From Candidatus Omnitrophica bacterium UBA6210 (GTDB lineage: Bacteria; Omnitrophota; Gorgyraeia; Velamenicoccales; Velamenicoccaceae): 64,000 nucleotides of DNA. Below are positions 43,659 through 53,523 of this stretch, in pieces; the first letter of the stretch is position 1; the number at the start of each line of letters is the position of its first letter. The translations under genes and the position numbers were made by a program. The stretch is taken from contig DISM01000005.1 of assembly GCA_002421805.1 (NCBI GenBank), positions 54,584 to 118,583 on the forward strand. The letters are read 5' to 3'. Below the pieces are notes generated by a model. It did no database searches. It saw only the letters and a program-made list of their open reading frames with translations, and was not told the DNA's origin.

Positions 43659-44329
43659 AGAAACGGGCCTACGTGGACCTTGGTTTTGCCTGCGTGGATA
43701 CGGGCAGGCAAACGAGACGGGGGTTCCCGGAGGTTGTCTTTTGTCAAAAGAAGACAAAAGAAGAGATCCTTAAGATCGCGCGCCAGCTTGATCGCGACCG
43801 CGATGCGCCGCTCTTGTTGACGCGTCTGGACGCCCGTGTTTACGCTTTTCTGAAATCGAAACTCAAAGGGCTTTCTTACGACACGAAGGCCAGGGCGGCC
43901 TTTCGCAAGGGGCGCCGGACGACGGCAGCTGCGAGGGGAGAGGTCCTTATCGTGACGGCGGGAACGAGCGATATCCCCGTCGCCGAAGAGGCGGCCTTGA
44001 CCTTGGATCTCATGGGTGTTTCGGTCCGCAAGCTCTATGATGTGGGTGTCGCCGGCGTGCACCGCGTGATAGACAGGACGGATATCCTGCGCCGGGCCGC
44101 GGTGATCATTGTCGTTGCCGGCATGGAAGGGGCCTTGGCGAGCCTAGTGAGCGGCCTGGTCGGATGTCCTGTTGTCGCCGTCCCGACCAGTTGCGGTTAT
44201 GGGTCAAGCTTCGAGGGTTTGTCGGCGCTTTTGACCATGCTCAACAGTTGCTCTCCGGGGATCGCGGTCATGAATATCGATAATGGTTTCGGCGCCGGAT
44301 ATTTTGCTGGATTGGTGGTTCGCAGATGA
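43655..44329 (+). CDS. larB: Nickel-pincer cofactor biosynthesis protein LarB
   Basis: 224 residues. The C-terminal AIR-carboxylase-like domain (VLIVTAGTSDIPVAEEAALT, VVAGMEGALASLVSGLV, VPTSCGYG) is diagnostic. LarB carboxylates and hydrolyses nicotinic acid adenine dinucleotide as the first step towards the Ni-pincer cofactor of lactate racemase-type enzymes. The start overlaps the HTH gene; the stop overlaps larC. larE and larA are not seen here. Confidence 0.93.
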   Translation: MKKRAYVDLGFACVDTGRQTRRGFPEVVFCQKKTKEEILKIARQLDRDRDAPLLLTRLDARVYAFLKSKLKGLSYDTKARAAFRKGRRTTAAARGEVLIVTAGTSDIPVAEEAALTLDLMGVSVRKLYDVGVAGVHRVIDRTDILRRAAVIIVVAGMEGALASLVSGLVGCPVVAVPTSCGYGSSFEGLSALLTMLNSCSPGIAVMNIDNGFGAGYFAGLVVRR

Positions 44330-45456
44330 AGATGGTGTATTTCGATCTTCTGGGCGGTGTCAGCGGCGACATGACGGTCGCCGCTTTTATTGATATGGGC
44401 GTCAGCTTGTCCCGCGTGCGCCGGGAGCTGGGAAAACTTGCCGTGGGCGGCTATGGGGTGAAGACTTGTCGTGTCCAGAGGGGGCATGGGGACGCGGTGC
44501 GGTTCGATGTGAGCGTTCGGCGGGAGAAGAATCTTTCCTATCGGGAGATCATGCGCCTGATCAAGGCGAGCCGTTTGGGCCGCAACGTCCAGGAACGCAT
44601 GGTCAAAGTTTATGAGACGCTCAAAGATGCCGAGGCGCGCATCCACGGGCACGCTCATCACGATGTGCGTTTCCATCAGCTCGGCGAGATCGATTCACTT
44701 GTGGACGTCGCGGCGGCGTGCATCTGCATGGAGGCATGCGGGGTCTCGGGTCTGCTGTATTCCGTCATTCCCCTGGGGTTGAAGGTCGCCCCTGCCGTTT
44801 CGGTCATGCTTGAGGGCCAGGAGGTGTGTTTTACTCCCTGGCCGCTTGAGAACGTGACTCCGACGGGCTTGGCGATCCTCAGGGCGCTGGGGACCCAGGT
44901 GCGCAGGGATGTGCAAGAACATTTTGTTTACGGCAGGTGCGGGTACGGTGCAGGCCGGGAAAATCCGCCGGGCATGACCAATGCCCTGCGCATTGCGGAG
45001 CTCAGCGCAAAGAACCGTCCTCCGGAGGGCGATACCGTCATGGTCCTCGAGGCGAATATCGACGATACTTCTCCTCAGGTCTATGCGTACGTGAGCGGGC
45101 GTCTTTTCGAGGCGGGTGCTCTTGATGTCTTTTTGCAGAACATCATGATGAAGAAGTCGCGCCCGGGAATTTTGCTGACAGTCTTGTCAGACGCGCGTAA
45201 TTTCGATAAGATATCTGACATCGTCTTTCGCGAGACATCCACGATCGGCCTGCGGTATTATCCTGCCGGCCGCATCACATTGAGGCGTTCGTTCGCCAAA
45301 ACACGGGTGGCCGGAGAATCCGTTAGGATAAAGACCGTTGTCTTGCCGGATGGCTCGCGCCGCAGCTCTCCGGAGTATGACGATTGTATCCGGGCGGCCG
45401 GAAAAACCGGGCGGCCCCTGCAGGAAATCTTGGAGCTTGCCAAGAGAGGGATATAG
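44326..45456 (+). CDS. larC: Nickel-pincer cofactor nickel insertion protein LarC
   Basis: 376 residues in one uninterrupted frame. It starts YFDLLGGVSGDMTVAAFIDMG and has a His-rich segment IHGHAHHDVRFHQLGEIDSLVD, FTPWPLENVTPTGLAIL, EANIDDTSPQVY and a C-terminal RPGILLTVL region. LarC inserts nickel into the pincer precursor using CTP. In some Firmicutes it is made by frameshifting; that is not needed here. Position next to acetyl-CoA pathway genes fits a wider nickel-handling locus. Confidence 0.93.
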   Translation: MKMVYFDLLGGVSGDMTVAAFIDMGVSLSRVRRELGKLAVGGYGVKTCRVQRGHGDAVRFDVSVRREKNLSYREIMRLIKASRLGRNVQERMVKVYETLKDAEARIHGHAHHDVRFHQLGEIDSLVDVAAACICMEACGVSGLLYSVIPLGLKVAPAVSVMLEGQEVCFTPWPLENVTPTGLAILRALGTQVRRDVQEHFVYGRCGYGAGRENPPGMTNALRIAELSAKNRPPEGDTVMVLEANIDDTSPQVYAYVSGRLFEAGALDVFLQNIMMKKSRPGILLTVLSDARNFDKISDIVFRETSTIGLRYYPAGRITLRRSFAKTRVAGESVRIKTVVLPDGSRRSSPEYDDCIRAAGKTGRPLQEILELAKRGI

Positions 45457-45458
45457 AG

Positions 45459-46799
45459 ATGGCTTTGTCTGGTTTGGACATTTATAAGCTTTTGCCTAAG
45501 ACCAACTGCAAGAAATGCGGGTTCCAGACTTGCCTGGCATTTGCGATGCAGCTGGCCAAGAAGGCCGTCAGCCTGGACAAGTGTCCGTCTGTCGGTGAGT
45601 CGGTGCGGCTCAAGCTCGAGGAAGCCTCCCTGCCGGCCATCCGCCTTGTCGAGATCGGTACAGGAGACAAGCGCGTTGCCATCGGTCAGGAGACCGTTCT
45701 TTTCCGGCATGAAGAAAAATTTTACCATCCTACGGCAGTCGGGTTGATGGTGGAAGATGACCTGGCTGCTGCGGAGTTTGGCCGGACGTTGGAGCAGGTC
45801 AAGGCTTTAACGTTTGAGCGCGTCGGACAACAGATCGGCGTCGATTTGGTCGCCTTGCATAACAAGAGCGGCAAGACGGAGCGTTTTGTCGAACAGCTCA
45901 AGTGTGTTCGCGCCGCCGTCTCTTTGCCTCTTGTCCTTATGGTTTCGAGTGCGGAGACGTTGAAGGCGGCCCTCGGCCTTTGCGCATCCGAACGGCCGCT
46001 GGCCTATTGTCCGAAGGCAGCGGATTTAGAAGCTTTTATTGCCGTCTGCAAGGAGTTTCGTGTTCCTCTGGCGTTCCGGGCATCCTGCCTTGAGGAATTT
46101 TCTGCCGCAACTCAAAAAGCGGCCCAGGCCGGTTTTATGGACCTCGTCCTGGATATCCCCGAGAATACGACGACAGAACGTCTGTGGCAGTTGACCCAGA
46201 TCCGGCGCCTGAGCCTTAAAAAGGGGGAACGCAGCCTCGGTTTCCCGACCATGGTGGTCGTGAATACAGCGGTGGAGAGCGAGGCCGTTTGCCAGGCCGC
46301 CGCCTATATCGCCAAATACGCCAGCATTTTATTGTTGAGGACAACGAAGCCGGAACATGTCCTGCCTTTGTTGACCTTGAGACAGAATATTTTCACGGAT
46401 CCGCAGAAACCCCTCCAGGTCGAGCCGAACGTGTACCCTGTCGGGGCTGTTTCCCAGGATTCGCCGTTGCTTGTCACGACAAATTTCTCGTTGACGTATT
46501 ACACGGTTTTGGGCGAGATCGAATCCAGCCGACGGCCGTGCTATCTGTTGTGTATGGATACCGAGGGGATGTCTGTATTGACGGCCTGGGCCGCGGAGAA
46601 ATTCGGAGCCGAACAGGTCGCCGATACGTTGACCAAATTCAAACTGGCGGATACGGTGCGGCACAAGAGCATCGTGATCCCGGGATACGTGGCCATGATG
46701 AGCGGTGACCTGGAAGACAAGTCGGGATGGCGCGTCCTTGTGGGGCCGCGCGAGGCTTCAGGGTTGCCTGCGTTTTTAAAGAACCTTCCGCAAGGGTAG
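45459..46799 (+). CDS. acsC: Corrinoid iron-sulfur protein large subunit
   Basis: About 446 residues. The N-terminal [4Fe-4S] domain has CKKCGFQTCLAFAMQLA with a fourth Cys in LDKCP, followed by a TIM-barrel domain and a C-terminal cobamide-binding domain (SVLTAWAAEKFGAEQVADTL). With AcsD it carries the methyl group from methyl-THF to acetyl-CoA synthase in the Wood-Ljungdahl pathway. The ATG at 45459 lies just after the larC stop; an upstream in-frame start is inside larC. Confidence 0.95.
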   Translation: MALSGLDIYKLLPKTNCKKCGFQTCLAFAMQLAKKAVSLDKCPSVGESVRLKLEEASLPAIRLVEIGTGDKRVAIGQETVLFRHEEKFYHPTAVGLMVEDDLAAAEFGRTLEQVKALTFERVGQQIGVDLVALHNKSGKTERFVEQLKCVRAAVSLPLVLMVSSAETLKAALGLCASERPLAYCPKAADLEAFIAVCKEFRVPLAFRASCLEEFSAATQKAAQAGFMDLVLDIPENTTTERLWQLTQIRRLSLKKGERSLGFPTMVVVNTAVESEAVCQAAAYIAKYASILLLRTTKPEHVLPLLTLRQNIFTDPQKPLQVEPNVYPVGAVSQDSPLLVTTNFSLTYYTVLGEIESSRRPCYLLCMDTEGMSVLTAWAAEKFGAEQVADTLTKFKLADTVRHKSIVIPGYVAMMSGDLEDKSGWRVLVGPREASGLPAFLKNLPQG

Positions 46800-46809
46800 G
46801 GGTTTGAAG

Positions 46810-48741
46810 ATGGATAAGTGCATTGTTACTTTTTTACCGGACAACAAGAAGGTCGTTGTGGACCGGGGGACGAGCCTTTTGTCTGCGGCCCTTACCGCCC
46901 ATATCCATTTGAATTCCAGCTGCGGCGGCGACGGCGTTTGCGGAAAGTGCCGCGTCCTGGTCAAGGCCGGAAAGGTCCATGCCGAGCCCTCGGGGCGCAT
47001 CAGCCCGGAGGAGAGGAAGGCCGGTATCTCTCTGGCGTGCCAGACATTAGCGGAGTCCGACCTTACGGTCGAGATCCTTCCTGAGTCCCGGCTGGATTTG
47101 AGCGCTCTGAGCCGGGAAGAACTGGCCCTGCGTCTGCGGGGCATCTATGCGCCGGCGGAAGACGTCCAGGAAGCAAGGCCGGGGCTGGCGCAGGAGGTGT
47201 TTGCATTTCAACCGCTGGTAGAAAAATTCTATTTCCAATTACCCGCCCCGGATTTCAACGATAAGCTCAGCGATCTGGAGCGTGTCTGCCGGGCTGTCCA
47301 GGAAAAGATCGGCGAGGCGCCCCTGCATACGGGGCTGGCGAACTTAAGAAAGCTCGGGGAATTGTTACGCGCCAGCTCCTGGAATGTGACGGTGTCTGTG
47401 GCGGCCAAGGGGCCTGTCTATGAGATCCTTACGATCGAGCCCGGGGATGGCTCCCGGAAGAATTTCGGCCTGGTTTTTGATATCGGCACGACGACGATCA
47501 CAGGGCAGCTTGTTGATCTGACGCAGAAGAAGGTCCTCGGGACAAAAGCGACCTATAACCGGCAGGCGACATTCGGCTCGGACATCATCACGCGGATCAT
47601 CTATGCCCAGGCGGCCGACGGCTTAGAAAAACTTCATCACGCGGTTGTCGATGTCCTCAATGAGATGACGGAATCTTTTATCGATGAGCATAAGGTGGAT
47701 CTGAACGATGTGACGTGCGTCTGCGTTTCCGGCAATACGACCATGATCCATCTGCTTTTACGCATCGACCCGTCGCATATCCGTCAGGCGCCTTATGTGC
47801 CTACGGCGAATTATATCCCTGTGGTCAAGGCGGCCGAGGCCGGCCTTAAGATCAATCCTCACGGCGCCCTCTATTGTTTGCCGGGGGTCTCCAGCTATGT
47901 GGGCGGCGACATCACCGCGGGAGTCCTGTCTTGCGAGATCTTCAAGTCCAAAGACCTGGAGCTGTTGATCGATATCGGGACGAACGGAGAGATCGTTTTG
48001 GGGAATAACGAGTGGCTTATCAGCTGCGCCGCCTCAGCCGGTCCGGCTTTTGAGGGCAGCGGCATGACTTGCGGCCTGCGGGCCGTGCGCGGCGCCATCC
48101 AGGCTGTTACGGTTGATCCAAAATCCCTGGATGTTAAGTACACGACGATCGGCGGCGACAAGCCGCGGGGGATCTGCGGTTCCGGGTATATCGATCTGGT
48201 GACACAGCTCTTGGCCGCCGGCGTGGTCGACAAGAACGGAAAATTGAACAGGCAGAAGACCCATCAGCGCCTGCGTCCGTCCGCCTCGGGTTATGAGTTC
48301 GTCGTGGTTTTTGGTCCTCAGGCGGGGATGGACAGCGATATCGTGCTGACAGACGCCGACCTGGATAATTTCAAGAGGGCAAAGGCGGCCATCTATTCGG
48401 CGGCAGCGCTTTTGGTCAGGCATATGGAATTGAACGTCGGCGATATCCGCAAGGTCTTCATCGCAGGCGGATTCGGCACGTCGCTGAACGTGGAGAGCGC
48501 CGTCTTTATCGGCCTGATCCCGGACCTGCCGCGCGAGAGGTATGCCTTTGTGGGGAACAGTTCCCTTGCGGGCGCCAGGGAGGTCCTTTTGTCCCGGGAA
48601 GCCGCGCAGGCGTGCGACCGGATCGCAGGCAATATCACTTATTTCGAGCTTTCGACGGACGCCGCGTATATGGACGAATATATGGCGGCCCTGTTTTTTC
48701 CGCATACCGACGCGAGCAGGTTTCCGAGCGTAAGGTATTAA
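46810..48741 (+). CDS. acsV: Reductive activator of the corrinoid iron-sulfur protein (RACo/AcsV type)
   Basis: About 643 residues. The N-terminal [2Fe-2S] ferredoxin domain (SSCGGDGVCGKCRVLV ... LACQT) is followed by a linker and the ASKHA-type ATPase region of RACo proteins: FDIGTTTITGQLVDL, VSGNTTMIHLLL, LLIDIGTNGEIVLGN, GICGSGYIDLVTQL and AGGFGTSLNVESA. It reduces inactive Co(II) to Co(I). The ATG at 46810 follows AGGGTAGGGG. Directly downstream of its substrate gene acsC. Confidence 0.94.
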   Translation: MDKCIVTFLPDNKKVVVDRGTSLLSAALTAHIHLNSSCGGDGVCGKCRVLVKAGKVHAEPSGRISPEERKAGISLACQTLAESDLTVEILPESRLDLSALSREELALRLRGIYAPAEDVQEARPGLAQEVFAFQPLVEKFYFQLPAPDFNDKLSDLERVCRAVQEKIGEAPLHTGLANLRKLGELLRASSWNVTVSVAAKGPVYEILTIEPGDGSRKNFGLVFDIGTTTITGQLVDLTQKKVLGTKATYNRQATFGSDIITRIIYAQAADGLEKLHHAVVDVLNEMTESFIDEHKVDLNDVTCVCVSGNTTMIHLLLRIDPSHIRQAPYVPTANYIPVVKAAEAGLKINPHGALYCLPGVSSYVGGDITAGVLSCEIFKSKDLELLIDIGTNGEIVLGNNEWLISCAASAGPAFEGSGMTCGLRAVRGAIQAVTVDPKSLDVKYTTIGGDKPRGICGSGYIDLVTQLLAAGVVDKNGKLNRQKTHQRLRPSASGYEFVVVFGPQAGMDSDIVLTDADLDNFKRAKAAIYSAAALLVRHMELNVGDIRKVFIAGGFGTSLNVESAVFIGLIPDLPRERYAFVGNSSLAGAREVLLSREAAQACDRIAGNITYFELSTDAAYMDEYMAALFFPHTDASRFPSVRY

Positions 48742-48754
48742 AAAGAGAAAAAAA

Positions 48755-48900
48755 TAACCAAATTCCAAGATACAATGACCAAACAATAATCAATCACCAA
48801 ATTCGAATGACCAAACAAAAGGACAGATTTTTTATTTGATTATTGGATATCGGGATTTGTTTGTAATTTGTTTCTTGGTGCTTGGTTATTGATGTAAATT
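48755..48900 (+). repeat. AC-rich palindromic repeat before cooC
   Basis: The 204-base gap contains AATGACCAAACAA twice (48774-48786 and 48806-48818) in an A/C-rich arm. A T/G-rich arm with TTTGTTTGTAATTTG and CTTGGTTATTG follows. The arms are roughly complementary, suggesting a short palindromic repeat. No coding sequence and no good cooC promoter were found here. Confidence 0.5.
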
Positions 48901-48945
48901 TGACATTCAAATAGTACAATTGATGATTGTTTCAAGATTTTGGAT

Positions 48946-49707
48946 ATGACGATGGGCGATGTGATCGTGATCGGCGGCAAAGGGGGGACAGGGAAGACGA
49001 CGATTTCGGCCCTCCTGGTTTTGGGGCTGGCCAAGAAAGCGCAGGGCGCTGTCCTGGCTGTTGATGCCGACCCGAACAGCAATCTGTGCGATGCCCTGGG
49101 CTTGAAAGACGCCGGCACGATCGCGGACATCGTCGATGAGGTCGCCAGGAAGCCCGAGGTCGTTCCCCAGAACATGGGCAAGGACGCTTTTATCGAATAC
49201 AAGATCCACAGCGATATCACCGAGAGCGAAGGGTTCGATCTTTTGGTGATGGGCCGTCCCGAAGGCCCGGGGTGTTATTGTTATATCAACAATGTCCTGC
49301 GCAGCTGCATGGCCAAGCTTATTGCCGATTATCGGTATATCATTATCGACAATGAAGCCGGCTTGGAGCATTTTTCCAGGAAGACGACGCGGGCATGTTC
49401 CGAGCTGATCGTCGTTTCCGATGCCACGCAGGTCGGGTTGCGTTCCGCCAGGCGGATCTTCGAGCTCGTGGATGAGTTGGGGATCTCTCCGAAGAGGCGT
49501 TTTCTCTTTGTGAATAAGGTCGAGAGGCAAAAAGACACAGGGGGCATGGAAAAGGATTGCAAGATCGATAAGGTTTTTTTTATTCCCTATGATCCTGTTG
49601 TTACGGAGCTTTCCGCCAAGGGTGTTTCTTTATCGTGTTTGCCTCAGGATTCTGCGATGAGACAGGCTGTTGTCAAAGCCGGAGAAGTCATATGGCCGAA
49701 GAATTAA
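48946..49707 (+). CDS. cooC: CooC-type nickel-inserting ATPase for CO dehydrogenase/ACS
   Basis: 253 residues. Deviant Walker A GGKGGTGKTT, VDADPNSNLCDALG, the CxC nickel motif in GCYCYINN, and DNEAGLEHFSRKTTR are CooC/AcsF signatures. It matures the nickel active sites of CODH/ACS. The start is uncertain (ATG 48946 or 48952), as neither has a clear Shine-Dalgarno. The end overlaps acsD by 16 bases. Confidence 0.94.
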   Translation: MTMGDVIVIGGKGGTGKTTISALLVLGLAKKAQGAVLAVDADPNSNLCDALGLKDAGTIADIVDEVARKPEVVPQNMGKDAFIEYKIHSDITESEGFDLLVMGRPEGPGCYCYINNVLRSCMAKLIADYRYIIIDNEAGLEHFSRKTTRACSELIVVSDATQVGLRSARRIFELVDELGISPKRRFLFVNKVERQKDTGGMEKDCKIDKVFFIPYDPVVTELSAKGVSLSCLPQDSAMRQAVVKAGEVIWPKN

Positions 49708-50663
49708 AATTAGTCACGACATGGTCCCAGAGTGTCCACGAGATGCAGTTGGGCGCCACACGTCAGGAAGGCGGCAGCCGTAAGGCCGCGTTGACCGTAG
49801 GCGGCGAAGGGGCGCTGCCGTTTTTGTTCAAAGAGGGTGCTCTGCCGCATAAGCCGCTCATCGCCGCCGAGATATTTGACGTTCCGCAGGACGATGAACC
49901 CGAGGCCCTGCGCCGCGATCTCAAGGGGATCAGCGGGGATCCGGTGTCATGGGCCAAGGCCATGATCGCAGACGCGGGGGCGGACCTTGTTTCCCTCAAG
50001 CTCGCCGGCATCCATCCGGACGGGGCCAATACATCGGCCGGCCAGGCCGTGAGCCTGGTGAAAAAGATCCTTGCCGCCGTTGACAGGCCCCTGATCGTTT
50101 TGGGGTGTGGCGAGGCAGCCAGGGATAACGAGGTCCTGCCGCTGGTCTCGGAAGCGACAAAGGGCGAACGCCTTCTCTTCGGCGATGCCGTTCAGGAGAA
50201 TTACAAGACATTGACGGCCGCCTGCATCGCCGACGGCCATAACATCATTGCCGAATCGCCGATCGACGTGAATATCGCCAAGCAGTTGAATATCCTGATC
50301 TCGGACCTGGGGATGCCTGCGAACCGCATCATCATCAATCCGACGATCGGCGCTTTGGGCTACGGCCTGGAATACGCCTATTCCATCATGGAGCGCGCCA
50401 GGAATGCGGCGCTCTCGGGCGATAAGATGCTGGCTATGCCTTTTATCTGTTTTGTCGGCCAGGAGAGCTGGCGCGCCAAGGAAGCCAGGGTTCCTGCAAG
50501 CGAATCCCCTGCGTGGGGCGATGCCGCCGAACGGGGCATCATGTGGGAGGTTGTCACAGCCATGTCTTGTTTGCAGGCAGGCGCGGATATCCTGACGATG
50601 AGGCATCCGAGGGCCATCAAGATCATCAAATCCGAGATCCAGGAACTGATGAAGAGACCATAG
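49692..50663 (+). CDS. acsD: Corrinoid iron-sulfur protein small subunit
   Basis: A 323-residue TIM-barrel partner of AcsC. Features include KAALTVGGEGALPFLFKEG, LVSLKLAGIHPDGAN, IAESPIDVNIAKQLN, INPTIGALGYGLEYAYSIMER and a C-terminal LTMRHPRAIKI. The ATG at 49692 follows GGAG inside the end of cooC. Confidence 0.95.
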   Translation: MAEELKLVTTWSQSVHEMQLGATRQEGGSRKAALTVGGEGALPFLFKEGALPHKPLIAAEIFDVPQDDEPEALRRDLKGISGDPVSWAKAMIADAGADLVSLKLAGIHPDGANTSAGQAVSLVKKILAAVDRPLIVLGCGEAARDNEVLPLVSEATKGERLLFGDAVQENYKTLTAACIADGHNIIAESPIDVNIAKQLNILISDLGMPANRIIINPTIGALGYGLEYAYSIMERARNAALSGDKMLAMPFICFVGQESWRAKEARVPASESPAWGDAAERGIMWEVVTAMSCLQAGADILTMRHPRAIKIIKSEIQELMKRP

Positions 50664-50699
50664 CTCAAAACTTATAGCTTACAACTTACAGCTTATTCT

Positions 50700-51494
50700 A
50701 TGTATATCATCGGAGAATTGATCAACGGGATGTATCGTAACGTCAGGGAAGCCTTGGCTTGCCGGGACGCATCCGTCATCAAGGCGCTGGCCCGAAAACA
50801 GGTCGATGCAGGCGCAGATGCCCTGGACATCAACTGCGGCCCTTTATCGAAGGACCCGGCGCAGGATATGCGCTGGCTGGTGGAGGCGATCCAGTCCGAG
50901 GTTGCGGTGCCTCTATGCCTGGACAGCACAAAACAGACGGTGATCGTGGAAGGGTTGAAGGCATGCCGCGGCAAAGCGATCATTAATTCGACGACGGCAG
51001 ACCCTGATAAACTTGATGCCTATCTGGCCCTGGCATTGCAGTATCATGCGTCCTTGATCGCCCTGACCGTTGACAAGAAGGGCGTGCCGCAGGACAAAGA
51101 GAGGCGTCTGGAGCTGGCGGCTTTCATCCTGGAGCGCGCGGCAGGCGCAGGCCTCCCCGCCGCCGAGATATATCTGGACCCGGTTTTGATGCCGATCAAT
51201 GTCGCCCAGAACCAGCTTGAGGATATCCTGCGCGTCATCGGCGATTTCAAATTACTGACGACACCTCCGGCAAAGAGCGTCGTGGGGCTGAGCAATATCT
51301 CGCAGGGATCCAAGAACCGTTCGATCATTAACAGGACGTTTTTGGTCATGGCGCAGGCCCTGGGGTTGGAGGCTGCCATCCTTGATCCTCTGGACCAGGA
51401 ATTGATGCGGTCTTTGATCACAGGCGCCCTGGTCTTGAACAAGACGATTTATTGCGATTCTTATATCGAGGCATACCTGAAGAGCAAGTCTTAG
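50700..51494 (+). CDS. acsE: 5-methyltetrahydrofolate:corrinoid iron-sulfur protein methyltransferase
   Basis: A 264-residue pterin-binding TIM barrel. The signature DALDINCGPLSKDPAQDM starts the pterin site, followed by PLCLDSTKQTVI, AIINSTTAD and SVVGLSNISQGSKNR. It moves the methyl group of methyl-THF to the AcsCD cobalt. The 36-base gap before it holds a short repeat (ACTTATAGCTTACAACTTACAGCTTA-like) and no Shine-Dalgarno. Confidence 0.94.
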   Translation: MYIIGELINGMYRNVREALACRDASVIKALARKQVDAGADALDINCGPLSKDPAQDMRWLVEAIQSEVAVPLCLDSTKQTVIVEGLKACRGKAIINSTTADPDKLDAYLALALQYHASLIALTVDKKGVPQDKERRLELAAFILERAAGAGLPAAEIYLDPVLMPINVAQNQLEDILRVIGDFKLLTTPPAKSVVGLSNISQGSKNRSIINRTFLVMAQALGLEAAILDPLDQELMRSLITGALVLNKTIYCDSYIEAYLKSKS

Positions 51495-51591
51495 ACGCCC
51501 GGTGATGAACGCCGGGGGCTGCAGAGCCGCGTTCCCAAGATCTTCCGCATCAACAATCAAAATGGCCGAGCCGGCAGTTGGACTTCGACAG

Positions 51592-53523
51592 ATGCATCCC
51601 GTGCGGGGCAATGTTTTTTTGCTCTTGTCGCTGCTTGCTGTTCTTGTCATCATTTCCTTTTCCCCAATCCTCAAGAACGGATTTGTGAATTGGGACGATA
51701 ACGTCTATGTCACGCAAAACCCGCGGGCAAAAAATTTTACCCCCGAGAAAATTCCCCAGATATTTACCTCGTTCGAAAGGGTCCAGTATAAACCCCTGTC
51801 ATTCCTAGTTTTTTCCCTGGAGAACCGTTATTTTCGCCTGGATCCCAGGGGTTATCACAGCGTCAGCCTTTTGTTGCACCTCATCAACGCATTCCTTGTT
51901 TTCTGGCTCTTTTTTCTCCTGCGCCGGGATGCCTTTCTCGCTTGGTTCGTGGCTATTCTGTTTGCCATTCATCCCCTGCGGGTGGAATCCGTCGCTTGGG
52001 TGACGGAACAAAAAGACCTGCTCTACGGCTTTTTCTTCCTGGGCGCCGCCGTGGCGTATGTGCTTTATCGCCTGGGGCGTTCCCGGGGTCTCTATTACGC
52101 GTCCCTGGTTCTTTTTGCTTTTTCCTTGATGGCCAAGCCCATGATGATCGCGTTTCCGCTGCTCTTGTTCTTTTTCGACGCCGCGCTCGGCAAAAAACCT
52201 CTTGCCTCATGGGCAGACAAGGTCCCATTTTTTGTCATATCGTTTCTTATCATCTTTCTTAATTATCAGGCCTTGGTCTGGTTTCATGTTCAGGGCAGCA
52301 TGTCATATTCTGCGCTGGGATGGCTCCAGCGCATCCTGATCTATATTTTTTTGATCATCTGGCCCGCGCGTTTGTCATGTTTTTATCCGTATGCGCAGGG
52401 TTTTCTTTTTACCGTCTGGCCGTGCCTGATATCGATGCTCTTTCTCGGTTTTTTCTTCGTGGTCCTGCGCCGCGGCAGAGGGCGCGGAATCATTGTCTTC
52501 TCGCTTGCCTTTTTTGTTTTAAGCCTGGCGCCCGTCCTTGCGGCGCGGGCTTCCTATGCCGTCAGCGACCGGTATGTGTATATCGCGGCCCTGGGGATAT
52601 TCTATCTCGCGGCCGCATATGCCCGGATGCTGTGGTTGTCGAAGGCTGCCGCGCATCCGGCCCTCAAAGCTCTTTTTCTTGCGGCGGGAGTCGGTCTTGT
52701 CTGCCTGTTTTCTGTCCTTACGTTCCAGCGCGCGCGTGTTTGGCATGACAGCATTTCTCTTTGGAAAGACGCTCTGGAGAAATATCCTTACGTTTCTGTC
52801 GCCCATCTCAATATTGCCTATGCCTATGCCGAGAAGGGCGATGACGCTCTTGCCAGACAGCACGCATTAGAGGCCTTACGTCTGGAACCCGGCGCTTGGG
52901 ATGCCCTTCTTTTGCTCGGGAACATTCATTATGAACGCCGTGAGATGGACAAGGCCGAAGAGTGTTATCGGCTGGTTCTGCGTATCAATCCCGGCGCTTT
53001 TCAGGCGTATAACAATTTTGGCTTGGTGCAGTTGTCGCGCGGACGGGGAAATTTTGCGGATGCGGTTGTTTTATTCCGCAAGGCGCTCCAGGTCAATCCT
53101 GATTCCGACGAAGCGTATTTCAATCTTGGGAAGGCCTATTTTGGGCTGGGGCGGACGGAAGACGCGATCCGTTGTTTCAAAAAAGCGACTGTTCTTAATC
53201 CCGATTCCGCGTTGGCGTTTTCCGCCCTGCTGGATATTTTTATCAGAGAGAGGCGCTTTCATGAGGCCTTGGGCGTTTTACAACCCCTGTTGACGCTTGA
53301 ACCCGACGATCAAGACGCGCTCTTGAAAGGCGGCGTGGTTTTGGCCTCGTTGGACTATTTTGATGAGGCGCGCCTGTTATTTGAAAGGGCCCTCGCTTTG
53401 GACCCCGGTTCTGTTGATGCCTTGAAGAACCTGGGGGCCCTTTATGGGAATCACAGCGATCCTGCAAAGGCAGAAGCGTACTTTCAAAAGGCCCGGGACC
53501 TTGAGTCGCGGGGCGGTTTATAA
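51592..53523 (+). CDS. Polytopic membrane protein with C-terminal TPR repeats (TMTC/PMT-like glycosyltransferase)
   Basis: About 643 residues. Roughly ten transmembrane helices cover residues 8-400. An early loop has NGFVNWDDNVYVTQNP and HPLRVESVAWVTEQKDLLYG, typical of TPR-type protein O-mannosyltransferase-like proteins of bacteria. About six TPR units follow (AHLNIAYAYAEKGDDALARQ; AYNNFGLVQL; AYFNLGKAYFGLGRTEDAI). It may glycosylate exported proteins or assemble surface glycans. The start is uncertain; in-frame ATGs also occur at 51562 and further up. Confidence 0.75.
   Translation: MHPVRGNVFLLLSLLAVLVIISFSPILKNGFVNWDDNVYVTQNPRAKNFTPEKIPQIFTSFERVQYKPLSFLVFSLENRYFRLDPRGYHSVSLLLHLINAFLVFWLFFLLRRDAFLAWFVAILFAIHPLRVESVAWVTEQKDLLYGFFFLGAAVAYVLYRLGRSRGLYYASLVLFAFSLMAKPMMIAFPLLLFFFDAALGKKPLASWADKVPFFVISFLIIFLNYQALVWFHVQGSMSYSALGWLQRILIYIFLIIWPARLSCFYPYAQGFLFTVWPCLISMLFLGFFFVVLRRGRGRGIIVFSLAFFVLSLAPVLAARASYAVSDRYVYIAALGIFYLAAAYARMLWLSKAAAHPALKALFLAAGVGLVCLFSVLTFQRARVWHDSISLWKDALEKYPYVSVAHLNIAYAYAEKGDDALARQHALEALRLEPGAWDALLLLGNIHYERREMDKAEECYRLVLRINPGAFQAYNNFGLVQLSRGRGNFADAVVLFRKALQVNPDSDEAYFNLGKAYFGLGRTEDAIRCFKKATVLNPDSALAFSALLDIFIRERRFHEALGVLQPLLTLEPDDQDALLKGGVVLASLDYFDEARLLFERALALDPGSVDALKNLGALYGNHSDPAKAEAYFQKARDLESRGGL

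Noticed and set aside
44326..45456. Programmed frameshift in larC
   Set aside because: The whole protein is in one open frame, so no frameshift is needed.
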